In this document: piece after piece, positions 24,991-37,066 of the stretch
How the letters are laid out: each line of letters starts with the position of its first letter
Numbering within the stretch: the first letter of the stretch is position 1
Translations under genes and position numbers: made by a program
Assembly: GCF_011067745.1 (NCBI RefSeq)
Contig: NZ_JAAMPJ010000004.1
Span: 496,001-560,000, forward strand
DNA: 64,000 bases
Direction: 5' to 3'
Source of the DNA: Lentzea alba
GTDB lineage: Bacteria > Actinomycetota > Actinomycetes > Mycobacteriales > Pseudonocardiaceae
Notes under the pieces: generated by a model
Databases searched by the model: none
Told to the model about the DNA's origin: nothing
The model's input: the letters and a program-made list of their open reading frames with translations, nothing else

Positions 24991-26790
24991 TCAGACGTCG
25001 AGCGTCCAGTTGTTCAACGTGCCGGTGTCCAGGAACGCCGCGTCACGCACGCGCAGCGTCCAGGTGCCGTTGGCAGCCTCACCAGAGAGGTTCTTGGTGT
25101 AGGTCTCGTTGATGTTGTCGGCCGAGCCGCCGGAACGGTTGTGCAGGTTGACGACCGTGCCGTCGGGCGCGACCAGGTCGACCACGAGGTCGCCCTTGTA
25201 GGTGTGGGTGATCGAGACCTTGATCGACGCCGTGGCCGACGCGTTGCCCGCGCAGCCCGAGATGACGATCGTGCTGGTCACGGTGGACAGGTCGCCGATC
25301 GCGACCGGCGTGGAGTTGGTCTTGGCGTCACAGCCGCCACCAACGGCGTTCACGACCCAGGAGAAGGTCGCGGAACCGGTCTTGCCGGCCGAGTCGGTCA
25401 CCGTCGCCGTCACCGTGGAGGTGCCGGCCGTGGTCGGCGTGCCGGAGATCGCGCCGGAGGCGGACGCCGACAGACCGGCCGGGAGACCGGAGACGGACCA
25501 CGTGTACGGCGGGGTGCCGCCGGTGGCCGCGAGCTGCAGCGACGCTGCCTGGCCGACCGTGGAGTTCTGCGTACCGGGGTTCGTCACCGACGGGTTGCCC
25601 GGCTGCGGGTCACCACCGAAGAGCGAGTACAGCAGCTTGTTCGGGGTGTTCGCACCGACGTTGGTGATCTTGTTCGGGGTCGAGGCGGCGTTCAGGCCCG
25701 CCCAGACCGCGGCCGGGGTGTCGTTGGGGTGGGTGGCGAGCCACAGGGCCGCCGCGCCCGCGACGTGCGGGGTGGCCATCGACGTACCGGAGATGTTGTT
25801 TGTCGCGGTGTCGTTGGTGCTCCACGACGACACGATGTTCTGACCCGGTGCGTAGATGTCCGTGCAGGAGCCGTAGTTCGAGAACGAGGCGCGCGCGTCG
25901 GTGTTCGTCGACGCGTTGACGGTGATCGCCTCGGTGACGCGTGCAGGCGAGGTGCTGCAGGCGTCGGTGTTCGAGTTGCCGGACGCGATCGCGTAGGTCA
26001 CGCCCGAGGTGATGGAACGGCGCACGGCCGCGTCCAGGGTGGCGTCCGCGCCGCCGCCGAGCGACATGTTGGCGACAGCGGGCTTGACCGCGTTCGCCGT
26101 CACCCAGTCGATACCGCCGACGACACCGGCGGTGGTGCCGGAGCCCTGGCAGTTCAGCACCTTGACGGCGACGACCTTGGCGGCCTTCGCGAGGCCGTAC
26201 TGCGAGCCCGCGACGGTGCCGGCGACGTGCGTGCCGTGGCCGTTGCAGTCGCTGTTGTTGCCGTCACCGGAGGTGTTGGTGCCCCACGTGGCGCGGCCAC
26301 CGAACGTGGCGTGCGTCGTCCGCACGCCGGTGTCGATGATGTACGCGGTCACGTTGGACGCCGTGGTGTCGTACTGGTAGCTGTTGCTCAGCGGCAGGTC
26401 CCGCTGGTCAACGCGGTCCAGACCCCACGACGGCGGGTTCTGCTGGACGTCGAGCAGGTGCACCTGGGCGTCCTGCTGGACGTACGCGACCTTCGGGTCC
26501 GCGGCGAGACGAGCGGCCTGCTTGGCCGTCATCTTCACCGAGAAGCCGTTGAGCGCGTGCTGCCAGACCTGGTCGACCTGGCCGCCGTACTTGCTCGCCA
26601 AGCCCGGCGCGGCGGCCCTCGACGCCGTGTCGGCCTTCAGCGAGACGATGTAGCTGTCCTTCACGACGTCGGCGCGGTCGGCGCCGAGAATCGTCCCCAC
26701 GTTTTCTTGAGCTGAAGCAGCGGGCACCACAGCAGCGGCCAGACAGACGGCAGCGGCGGCGGCGAGTCCCGTACCCAAGACTCTTCGCAT
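24991..26790 (-). CDS. Secreted subtilisin-like (S8) protease with P-domain
   Basis: 599 aa. Signal peptide about 1-27 ending ASA, then an I9 propeptide to about 115. The catalytic domain has D153 (AYIIDTGV), H185 (GHGTHVAG) and S337 (SGTSMATPHVAG). A linker follows, then a putative-Ig/He_PIG repeat about 402-482 (LPAGLSASASGAISGTP) and a C-terminal proprotein-convertase P-domain about 495-599 (HTYKGDLVVDLVAPDG). It is a broad endopeptidase secreted by Sec and self-processed. It is divergent from a second secreted protease across a 409-nt regulatory gap, so co-regulation is plausible. Confidence 0.95.
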   Translation of the reverse strand: MRRVLGTGLAAAAAVCLAAAVVPAASAQENVGTILGADRADVVKDSYIVSLKADTASRAAAPGLASKYGGQVDQVWQHALNGFSVKMTAKQAARLAADPKVAYVQQDAQVHLLDVQQNPPSWGLDRVDQRDLPLSNSYQYDTTASNVTAYIIDTGVRTTHATFGGRATWGTNTSGDGNNSDCNGHGTHVAGTVAGSQYGLAKAAKVVAVKVLNCQGSGTTAGVVGGIDWVTANAVKPAVANMSLGGGADATLDAAVRRSITSGVTYAIASGNSNTDACSTSPARVTEAITVNASTNTDARASFSNYGSCTDIYAPGQNIVSSWSTNDTATNNISGTSMATPHVAGAAALWLATHPNDTPAAVWAGLNAASTPNKITNVGANTPNKLLYSLFGGDPQPGNPSVTNPGTQNSTVGQAASLQLAATGGTPPYTWSVSGLPAGLSASASGAISGTPTTAGTSTVTATVTDSAGKTGSATFSWVVNAVGGGCDAKTNSTPVAIGDLSTVTSTIVISGCAGNASATASIKVSITHTYKGDLVVDLVAPDGTVVNLHNRSGGSADNINETYTKNLSGEAANGTWTLRVRDAAFLDTGTLNNWTLDV

Positions 26791-26888
26791 AGCAGGGTTC
26801 TCCCTCGTGCAGGGAACAGGGTGTCCTGCACGCTAGCCCTAAACCGCAGGTCAGAGGGATACGCCGTCGAGTGCGAACTGTTGACAGA

Positions 26889-26907
26889 TTTGACATTTCG
26901 TGTCAAA
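26889..26907. promoter_or_regulatory. Inverted repeat TTTGACA-N5-TGTCAAA
   Basis: Perfect 7-bp arms, each containing a -35-like TTGACA on opposite strands. Another TTGACA lies just upstream (26881-26886). Candidate operator, or overlapping divergent -35 elements. Confidence 0.45.
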
Positions 26908-27003
26908 GCGAATGGTTGCTCTGCGTCACGGAAATAGACCGAGAGAACGCATTTGATTTCCCTATACCAACCTGAACGCCGAGAGGTCCACCCCTCGATC
27001 GGC

Positions 27004-27019
27004 CCTACCGTCCGGTAGG
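27004..27019. promoter_or_regulatory. TetR-type palindromic operator candidate
   Basis: CCTACCG-TC-CGGTAGG, a perfect 7-bp palindrome with a 2-nt centre. Its form is typical of TetR/AcrR sites, yet no TetR gene is in the window. It lies 180 nt before the S1 protease start. Confidence 0.45.
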
Positions 27020-27199
27020 CAGCACGACATAGCGTCACCCAGACGGAGGAACGAACTGATCGGGCAGTTCGACCGCCTGGGGACGCCATTCATCCGGTGT
27101 CGTGCGGACTGTGTTGCAGCACAGTCGATCTCCTCATCGCGGTTGCCCGGTCCGGCGTTACACCGGCCCTGCAAAATCGAAAACTGAGGAGAAGTGCCT

Positions 27200-28300
27200 A
27201 TGAAGCGCATGGCTGTCGCGGCTGTCGCCGTGCTGGCGGGTGCCCTCGCGACCACGGCATCCCCTGCCGCCGTCGCCGCGCCGGAACCGTCCGCCGACCT
27301 GCTCGCCGCGATGCAGCGCGACCTCGGACTGAACGCCCAGCAGGCGACGGAACGGCTTCGCCAGGAGAGCGCGGCCGCGGTCCTGCAGCGCGTCGTGGAG
27401 GGTTTCGCCGGCGACGACTTCGGTGGCGCGTGGTTCGACGCGGCCACCGGCAAGCTCGTCGTGGGCGTGACCGACTCGGCCAAGACCGACCGGCTGCGCA
27501 GGCTCGGCGCCGAGCCCCGCACGGTCGCCCACAAGGCCAGTGACCTCGACTCGGCCAAGGCCAAACTGGACGCCTCCCCGGCGCCCGCCGAGGTCACCGG
27601 CTGGTTCGTGGACACCAAGGCGAACGCGGTGACGATCACCGTCAAGCGCGGTCAGGCCGAGGCGGCGAAGCCGTTGGTGGAGAAGGCGGGCGCGGTCGCG
27701 AAGGTCGTCGAGACCGACGAGGCGCCGCGGTTGTTCAAGGACATCCGCGGTGGTGACGCCTACTACATCAACAACGCCGGACGGTGCTCGGTCGGCTTCG
27801 CGGTGCAGGGCGGGTTCGTGACCGCCGGGCACTGCGGGTCCGAGGGCGACACGGTGGCGGGCGTCGACCGTTCGGCTCTCGGCGCGTTCGAGGGCTCGTC
27901 CTTCCCCGGCAACGACTACGGGTGGGTCAAGGCCAACTCGGCCTGGACGCCCACGGCCAAGGTGAACCACTACGGAGGCGCCGACGTCGTCGTCTCCGGT
28001 CACACCGAGTCCGCGGTCGGAGCCTCGATCTGCCGTTCCGGCTCGACCACGGGCTGGCACTGCGGCGAGGTCCAGGCCAAGAGCCAGACGGTGAACTACC
28101 AGGAGGGCTCGGTCAGCGGTCTGACGCGCACGAACGTGTGCGCGGAGCCCGGTGACTCGGGCGGCTCGTGGGTCAGCGGCACGCAGGCGCAGGGCGTCAC
28201 CTCGGGTGGCTCCGGCAACTGCTCCAGCGGCGGCACGACCTACTACCAGCCGGTCAACGAGATCCTCTCGGCGTACAACCTGACCCTGATCACGGGCTGA
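27200..28300 (+). CDS. Secreted chymotrypsin-like (S1/streptogrisin) protease
   Basis: 366 aa from the ATG at 27200, 8 nt after GAGGAG; a GTG two codons earlier is less well spaced. Signal peptide about 1-28, alpha-lytic-type propeptide to about 180, then the mature domain with H211 (TAGHCG), D239 (GNDYGWV) and S320 (EPGDSGGSW). Four cysteines around the active site fit the family disulphides. It cuts proteins outside the cell after pro-region removal. The last 17 nt, including the stop, are tandemly duplicated just downstream. Confidence 0.95.
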   Translation: MKRMAVAAVAVLAGALATTASPAAVAAPEPSADLLAAMQRDLGLNAQQATERLRQESAAAVLQRVVEGFAGDDFGGAWFDAATGKLVVGVTDSAKTDRLRRLGAEPRTVAHKASDLDSAKAKLDASPAPAEVTGWFVDTKANAVTITVKRGQAEAAKPLVEKAGAVAKVVETDEAPRLFKDIRGGDAYYINNAGRCSVGFAVQGGFVTAGHCGSEGDTVAGVDRSALGAFEGSSFPGNDYGWVKANSAWTPTAKVNHYGGADVVVSGHTESAVGASICRSGSTTGWHCGEVQAKSQTVNYQEGSVSGLTRTNVCAEPGDSGGSWVSGTQAQGVTSGGSGNCSSGGTTYYQPVNEILSAYNLTLITG

Positions 28301-28317
28301 CCCTGATCACGGGCTGA
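28284..28317. repeat. 17-nt tandem duplication across the S1 protease stop
   Basis: CCCTGATCACGGGCTGA occurs twice head to tail (28284-28300 and 28301-28317). The second copy gives another TGA in a different phase (offset 17) and does not alter the protein. Confidence 0.9.
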
Positions 28318-28324
28318 CACAAAC

Positions 28325-28373
28325 CATGGGGGGCACATTCATGGACCTCACGTCCATGAATGTGCCCCCCATG
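28325..28373. terminator. 22-bp perfect hairpin between convergent genes
   Basis: Arms 28325-28346 and 28352-28373 pair perfectly around the loop CTCAC. It ends 6 nt before the convergent regulator stop at 28379. It shares its design (CAT...AC loop GT...ATG) with the hairpin at 54125-54175. Confidence 0.85.
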
Positions 28374-28378
28374 GCAGT

Positions 28379-28876
28379 TCAGGATTCGCGCTTGTTGAGC
28401 CACTTTTCACGGTGGGTTCGCCAGCGGTCGAGCATGGTGCCCAGCTCGGCGTGGCAGAACCGGAAGAACTCGCGCGTCTCGTCCAGCCGCGTCCCCGCCT
28501 CGGTGTCCGAGCCGAGCGCCTCGACGCCCTCGCTGAGCACCTCGTCGATCATCACCAGCATCTGGTCCTTGCGGAACGTCGCCTCGTACCAGACGTTGTC
28601 GCGCATCCGGTAGACGTCGCGGCGTGATCCGGGCTCCCGCTCGCGGCTGACGATCTGGACCGTGGTCAGGTAGCGCACCGCGCCCGACACCGCCGCCGGA
28701 CTGATCTGCAGCAGTTCGGCGATCTCGGCTGCGGTGAGCCGTCCCGAGTCCGTTGTCAGCAGCGCCGCGAGGATGCGAGCCGGCATGCGGGGCACGCCGG
28801 TGTCCGCCAGAATCCCGCCGAACCGTTCGACGAACTGGCTCACCGCCTGCGTGTCACGCTGTGTAGCTCTCGTCAC
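28379..28876 (-). CDS. GbsR/MarR-family transcriptional regulator
   Basis: 165 aa from a GTG at 28876, with AAAGGGA about 10 nt upstream. The winged helix includes LTAAEIAELLQISPAAVSGA and the wing REPGSRRDVYRMRDN. The N-terminal FVERFGGILADTGVPRMPAR is the GbsR-like opening. It probably represses the divergent ABC exporter 82 nt away in response to a small molecule. An inverted repeat TTCAC-N6-GTGAA lies between them. Confidence 0.88.
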   Translation of the reverse strand: MTRATQRDTQAVSQFVERFGGILADTGVPRMPARILAALLTTDSGRLTAAEIAELLQISPAAVSGAVRYLTTVQIVSREREPGSRRDVYRMRDNVWYEATFRKDQMLVMIDEVLSEGVEALGSDTEAGTRLDETREFFRFCHAELGTMLDRWRTHREKWLNKRES

Positions 28877-28922
28877 GGCCGCATCATCCCTTTCGTCAGC
28901 CGATCGAGCAAAATTTACGTCC

Positions 28923-28938
28923 TTCACGAAGTTGTGAA
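28923..28938. promoter_or_regulatory. Candidate operator of the GbsR/MarR regulator
   Basis: TTCAC-GAAGTT-GTGAA in the 82-nt divergent gap, 21 nt before the ABC ATP-binding gene. Its position suits repression of both directions. Confidence 0.45.
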
Positions 28939-28958
28939 AGAAGTGTAGCTTACCGGGC

Positions 28959-29846
28959 ATGACATCTGCGATATCCGTGTCGGGCCTGGTCAAGACCTTC
29001 GGCCCGACGCGTGCACTGGACGACCTGTTCCTGGACGTCCAGACCGGTGAGGTGCACGGCTTCCTCGGCCCGAACGGGGCAGGCAAGTCGACGACGATCC
29101 GGATCCTCCTCGGCCTGCTGCGTGCCGACTCCGGCACCGCGCGGCTGCTCGGCGGCGACCCGTGGAAGGACACCGCAGCCCTTCACCGCCGCCTCGCCTA
29201 CGTCCCCGGCGACGTCAACCTCTGGCCCAACCTGACCGGTGGCGAGGTCATCGACCTGCTCGGACGGCTCCGCGGCGGCTTGAACAAGCCGCGTCGCGAG
29301 GAGCTCCTGGAGCGCTTCGAACTGGACCCGCGCAAGAAGGGCCGCACCTACTCCAAGGGCAACCGGCAGAAGGTGGCGCTGGTCGCCGCGCTGTCTTCGG
29401 ACGTCGAGCTGCTGATCCTCGACGAGCCCACGTCCGGCCTCGACCCGTTGATGGAGGCCGTCTTCCAGGACTGCATCAACGACGAACGCGAGCGCGGTCG
29501 CACCGTGCTGCTGTCGAGCCACATCCTCGCCGAGGTCGAAGCCCTGTGCGATCGGGTCTCGATCATCCGCAACGGCCACATCGTCGAGACCGGCACGCTG
29601 TCGGAACTGCGCCACCTGACCCGCACGTCGATCTCCGCCGAGCTCGCGGGCCCGCCCAACGGGCTCACGTCGATGGCCGGCGTGCACGACCTGGTGGCCG
29701 AGGGCAACCGCGTCAGGTTCGAGGTCGACTCGGACAAGCTCGACCCGGTGCTCAAGCAGCTGGTGTCCTCGGGCGTGCGCACGCTGACCTCGCAGCCGCC
29801 GACCCTGGAAGAGCTGTTCCTGCGCCACTACGAGGACGCGAAATGA
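28959..29846 (+). CDS. ABC exporter ATP-binding protein
   Basis: 295 aa. Walker [10 protein letters not shown], a signature region with [11 protein letters not shown] replacing the usual LSGG, Walker [14 protein letters not shown] and H-loop LLSSHIL. The C-terminal about 75 residues are the extra DUF4162-like tail of drug and antibiotic exporters. It powers the permease encoded by the overlapping gene (ATGA at 29843). Divergent from a GbsR/MarR regulator. Confidence 0.93.
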   Translation: MTSAISVSGLVKTFGPTRALDDLFLDVQTGEVHGFLGPNGAGKSTTIRILLGLLRADSGTARLLGGDPWKDTAALHRRLAYVPGDVNLWPNLTGGEVIDLLGRLRGGLNKPRREELLERFELDPRKKGRTYSKGNRQKVALVAALSSDVELLILDEPTSGLDPLMEAVFQDCINDERERGRTVLLSSHILAEVEALCDRVSIIRNGHIVETGTLSELRHLTRTSISAELAGPPNGLTSMAGVHDLVAEGNRVRFEVDSDKLDPVLKQLVSSGVRTLTSQPPTLEELFLRHYEDAK

Positions 29847-31426
29847 TCGGCACCCGCCATCTGGTCCGGCTGGCGCTGCGCCGTGACCGGATCCTGCTGC
29901 CCGTCTGGGTCCTGTTCCTGGTCGGCGTCACCTACTCGACGACGACCGCGCTCGAAGAGCTGTACGGGACGACCGAGTCGCGGGCGCTGCTCGGGGTCAC
30001 CGCGAACGCGAACTCCGCGTTCCTCGCGATGCTCGGCCCGCTGCACGACTGGTCGTCGCTCGGTGGCCTGGTCGTGTGGCGTTGGGGTGTCTTCTCCGGC
30101 CTGTTCATCGCGATCATGGCCATGTTGGTGGTCACCCGGCACACGCGCGCTGAAGAAGAAGCCGGCCGTACCGAACTCATCAGTGCGACGGTCGTTGGTC
30201 GACACGCGCCGTTGGCCGCCGCTGTGATCGTGGCGGGCGGCACCAGTCTGCTGATCGGCGTGCTGCAGGCGTTGGTGCTGATGGGCAAGGACTTGGACGC
30301 GTCCGGTGCGTTCGCGTTCGGCCTGTCCACGGCTTCGGTCGGGCTGGTGTTCACCGGCGTCAGCGCGTTCACCGCGCAGCTCTCGGAGAACTCACGCGTG
30401 TCCAACGCGATCGCGGGCGGGTTCCTCGGGGTGACCTACCTGCTGCGCGCGGCCGGCGACGCGGCGGGGGAGTCGGGCCCGCAGTGGCTGACCTGGTTCT
30501 CGCCGATCGGCTGGACCGAGCACGTGCGGTCGTTCGCCGACAACAGGTTCTGGGTGCTGCTGCTGCCGTTGGCGGCGTTCGTCCTGTCGGTGGGCGTCTC
30601 CGCGTACATCGTGACGCGCCGCGACGTGGGCCTCGGTCTGCTGGCTGCCCGGCTAGGCCCGCCGCACGGCACGATCGGCAGCCTGTTCGGGCTCGCGTGG
30701 CGACTGCAGAAGGGCTCGCTGATCGGCTGGTCCATCGCGCTGTTCGCGGTGGGCGTGATCTACGGCAGCGTCGCGCAGGCGGTCGGGCAGATGGTGCAGG
30801 ACAACCCGACTCTCGGGCAGATCGTCAGCAAGATCGGTGGCGCCGAGGCGATGGTGGACGCGTTCTTCGCCACCGTCACCCAGCTGCTGGGCCTGATCAC
30901 GTCGATCTACCTGGTCCAGGCGGTGCTGCGGCTGAGGTCGGAGGAGACCTCGTTCCGCGCCGAACCGCTGCTCGCGACCCCGGTCTCGCGGTGGGGCTGG
31001 GTGGCGTCGCACGCGGTGTTCGCGCTGGCAGGCGGCGCGGTCGTGCTGGCCGCGTCCGGCCTGGGGCTGGGCCTGGTCTACGGGCTGCAGACCGACGACC
31101 TGGGCACGGTCGGGCCGCAGATGCTCGGCGCGGCACTGGCCCAGCTCCCGGCCGCGTGGGTGATCGCGGGCGTGGCGCTGCTGCTGTTCGGACTGTTCCC
31201 GCAGCTCACGGGCGTGAGTTGGGCGGTGGTGTCGGTGTCGCTGGTGATCACGCTGCTCGGCCCGGCCCTGCAGCTCGATCAGTGGATGCTCGACGTCTCG
31301 CCGTTCACGCACGTCCCGAAGTACCCGGACATCACCTTCGGGCCGCTGGCGTGGCTCACCGTGGTGGCGGTGGTGCTTCTGGCTGCGGGGTTCGCCGGGT
31401 TCCGGCGCCGCGACCTGACCACGTAA
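29843..31426 (+). CDS. ABC-2 exporter permease (polyketide-antibiotic exporter type)
   Basis: 527 aa with about 12 membrane helices in two similar halves, each starting with a charged helix ([34 protein letters not shown]). It resembles the COG3559 family of putative polyketide antibiotic exporters and works with the preceding ATPase. The 3' end overlaps the convergent MFS gene by 71 nt. Substrate unknown; no biosynthetic cluster lies beside it, so a self-defence exporter is more likely than a producer exporter. Confidence 0.9.
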   Translation: MIGTRHLVRLALRRDRILLPVWVLFLVGVTYSTTTALEELYGTTESRALLGVTANANSAFLAMLGPLHDWSSLGGLVVWRWGVFSGLFIAIMAMLVVTRHTRAEEEAGRTELISATVVGRHAPLAAAVIVAGGTSLLIGVLQALVLMGKDLDASGAFAFGLSTASVGLVFTGVSAFTAQLSENSRVSNAIAGGFLGVTYLLRAAGDAAGESGPQWLTWFSPIGWTEHVRSFADNRFWVLLLPLAAFVLSVGVSAYIVTRRDVGLGLLAARLGPPHGTIGSLFGLAWRLQKGSLIGWSIALFAVGVIYGSVAQAVGQMVQDNPTLGQIVSKIGGAEAMVDAFFATVTQLLGLITSIYLVQAVLRLRSEETSFRAEPLLATPVSRWGWVASHAVFALAGGAVVLAASGLGLGLVYGLQTDDLGTVGPQMLGAALAQLPAAWVIAGVALLLFGLFPQLTGVSWAVVSVSLVITLLGPALQLDQWMLDVSPFTHVPKYPDITFGPLAWLTVVAVVLLAAGFAGFRRRDLTT

Positions 31427-32522
31427 CGATCGCCGGGACGGTGACCAGCAGCGCGGCGGGCACGAGGAACCCCGCCAGCGGATGGGCTTGGTAGAGCGGG
31501 ACGAACGCCAACGGGGCCACGGCGGCACCCATGAAACGCAGTGACTGCACAACACTGACGCTGCCGCCCCTGTTGGCGTTGTCGCTCTGCAACACCAACG
31601 CGTTGATGCTCACCAACACGCCCTGCGCCGCCGCCCCGGTCAACGCCCACGCGACGACCACCATCGCGGCGAACGGGCTCGTGCCCACCGCGGCGATGAG
31701 GCCTCCGCCCAGCGTTGCGCCCACGACCACGACGGCCGTGGCGCCGAACCGGTCGATGGCCTTGCCGACCTGCCGCGCGGTCAGGAACCCGACGATGCCG
31801 AACCCGGTGAGCAGCAGCCCGCGTTCACCCGCGCCGAGCCCGAACACGTCGTCGAGCCGGAACGCCACGAGGAACGACAACCCGCCCAGGCACGCCCAGC
31901 CGATGAACGCGATCACGGCCGGCCTGATGGTGCTCGGCACGAAAGCGCTGCGCAGACTGGCGTTGCGCTCCGGTTCGGCATCGGTCTCCGGCACCCCCAG
32001 GACCGCGAGCCCGACGGCCACCACCGAGATCACCACGAACGCCAGCCGCCAGTCGATCTCGGCCGACAGCCCGCCGACGAGCGGGGCGGACGTCTGCCCG
32101 GCCGCCTGCATCGCCCCGAACAACCCCAGCGCGCGCCCGAGCTTCTCCTTCGGCGTCGACGCGGCGATCACGGCCAGCAGCACCGGCGTGGTGAACGAGT
32201 TCGCCGCGCCCTGCAACGCCCGCGACGCCAGCAACACCTCGAACGTCCACGCGCTCGCCGCCAGCGCCGAGGTGACGGCGTAGGCGATGTACGCGATCCG
32301 GACGGTCCGTTGTGGACCCCAGCGCTGGGCGAGGGTGCCGGACGCGAGCATGAGCACCGCGAACGGCACCAGGTAGAACGTCAGCGTCGAGGCCGCTTCG
32401 CCCGCTGACCGGCCGAAACTGCTGCCGATCTCGGGCAGGATCGACGTGGTGATGGCGCCGCCGAACGGCCCGATCAATGCGCCGGCGTACAACCCGGCGC
32501 GTGCCAAACGGCCCACAGACAC
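31356..32522 (-). CDS. Major facilitator superfamily transporter
   Basis: 388 aa with 12 hydrophobic helices. The loop 2-3 motif ASGTLAQRWGPQRTVR and the mid-protein LGLFGAMQAAGQTSAPLVGG suit drug:H+ antiporters. GTG start at 32522. Probably a multidrug exporter, but the substrate is unknown. The end overlaps the ABC permease tail to tail by 71 nt, and the C-terminal Pro/Arg-rich tail lies in the overlap. Confidence 0.88.
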   Translation of the reverse strand: MSVGRLARAGLYAGALIGPFGGAITTSILPEIGSSFGRSAGEAASTLTFYLVPFAVLMLASGTLAQRWGPQRTVRIAYIAYAVTSALAASAWTFEVLLASRALQGAANSFTTPVLLAVIAASTPKEKLGRALGLFGAMQAAGQTSAPLVGGLSAEIDWRLAFVVISVVAVGLAVLGVPETDAEPERNASLRSAFVPSTIRPAVIAFIGWACLGGLSFLVAFRLDDVFGLGAGERGLLLTGFGIVGFLTARQVGKAIDRFGATAVVVVGATLGGGLIAAVGTSPFAAMVVVAWALTGAAAQGVLVSINALVLQSDNANRGGSVSVVQSLRFMGAAVAPLAFVPLYQAHPLAGFLVPAALLVTVPAIVTWSGRGAGTRRTPQPEAPPPPR

Positions 32523-32590
32523 CTCCGCCGTCCAACCCTAGTGCGGTGGACGGCGGAAGTGCGCTGTGATTGTTGTCGTAGCTAAGTGCT

Positions 32591-33481
32591 TCAGCGGGGA
32601 CCGGTCGACGGCCAGCCCGGACCGCGGCCGCGGCGGCGCAGGTAGCGTTCGAACTCCGCCGCGATGTCGTCACCCGAGGCCTCGGTGATCTGGATGGCCG
32701 CGTCGCCGCGCTCCTCCAGCGCGCGCACGTAGTTGCGCACGTCCTCGTCCTCGTCGGCCATCTCGGAGACCGTGCGCTCCCACTCCTCGGCCTGCTCCGG
32801 CAGCGCGCCGAGCGGGACCTCTATGTCGAGGACCTCCTCCACCCGGTGCAGCAGCGCGAGCGTGGCCTTGGGGGACGGGGGCTGCGAGACGTAGTGCGGC
32901 ACGGCGGCCCAGAACGAGATCGCGGGGATGCCCGCCTGCACGCAGGCGTCCTGGAAGACGCCGACGATGCCGGTCGGGCCTTCGTACTTCGAGTGCTCCA
33001 GGCCGAACTTCTCGGCGGCGTCCGGGTCGTAGGCGGTACCGGTGACCGGCACCGGCCGGGTGTGGGGGGTGTCCATGAGCAGGGCGCCGAGCGTCACCAC
33101 GGTCGTCACCCCGAGCGCCTCGATGTGGCCGAGGAGCTCGCCCACGAACTTGCGCCACCTCATGTTCGGCTCGATGCCGTGCACGAGGACCACGTCCACG
33201 GCGGAACCGGGCGGGCGGCACACCGAGAGCCGCGTGGTCGGCCAGTCGACCCTTCGGGTGACCCCGTCCACCATTCGGACTGTGGGCCTGGTCACCTGGA
33301 AGTCGTAGTAGTCGTCCGGGTCGATCTCGGCGAGCGGCGTGGCGTCCCAGGTGAGTTGCAGGTGCTCGATCGCGGTGCTGGCGGCATCCCCCGCGTCGTT
33401 CCAACCCTCGAACCCGCAGATCATGATCGGGTCGGTGAGTGGCTTGCGCGCGTGTGATGGGGTCTGGGACGGATCGTTCAC
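32591..33481 (-). CDS. PAC2 family protein (proteasome-assembly-chaperone-like)
   Basis: 296 aa. MICGFEGWNDAGDAASTAIEHL, quoted in part here as CGFEGWNDAGDAAS, is the hallmark opening. HGIEPNMRWRKF and TLGALLMDTPHTRPVPVTG are the core motifs, followed by an acidic helical C-terminus with EFERYLRRR. The mycobacterial counterpart, which I recall as Rv2125, lies beside metH in the same arrangement. Role in bacteria unclear; the fold is shared with eukaryotic proteasome assembly chaperones. TAGTCT 6 nt before the GTG suggests leaderless transcription. Confidence 0.92.
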   Translation of the reverse strand: MNDPSQTPSHARKPLTDPIMICGFEGWNDAGDAASTAIEHLQLTWDATPLAEIDPDDYYDFQVTRPTVRMVDGVTRRVDWPTTRLSVCRPPGSAVDVVLVHGIEPNMRWRKFVGELLGHIEALGVTTVVTLGALLMDTPHTRPVPVTGTAYDPDAAEKFGLEHSKYEGPTGIVGVFQDACVQAGIPAISFWAAVPHYVSQPPSPKATLALLHRVEEVLDIEVPLGALPEQAEEWERTVSEMADEDEDVRNYVRALEERGDAAIQITEASGDDIAAEFERYLRRRGRGPGWPSTGPR

Positions 33482-33529
33482 GGCGCCAGACTACGGCCTC
33501 TCCCTGCTAACTCATCGTAGGCTTGGCCC
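33482..33529. promoter_or_regulatory. Back-to-back leaderless promoters of PAC2 and metH
   Basis: Only 48 nt separate two divergent genes. TAGGCT (33518-33523, plus) ends 6 nt before the metH ATG, and TAGTCT (33493-33488, minus) ends 6 nt before the PAC2 GTG. No ribosome binding sites, and no room for a riboswitch. Confidence 0.5.

Positions 33530-37058
<3,529 letters not shown>

Positions 37059-37066
<8 letters not shown>

Larger units (their letters stand above)
26791..27199. promoter_or_regulatory. Divergent control region of two secreted proteases
   Basis: 409 nt without a gene. It contains TTTGACA-N5-TGTCAAA (26889-26907), a CCTACCG-TC-CGGTAGG palindrome (27004-27019), AT-rich DNA between about 26870 and 26975, and a GAGGAG ribosome binding site (27186-27191) for the S1 protease. 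Confidence 0.6.

Noticed and set aside
26941-27199. Cold-shock or riboswitch-like leader before the S1 protease
   Set aside because: No conserved riboswitch core; only palindromes are seen.
33482-33529. SAM or cobalamin riboswitch before metH
   Set aside because: The gap is 48 nt, too short, and contains two -10 boxes.
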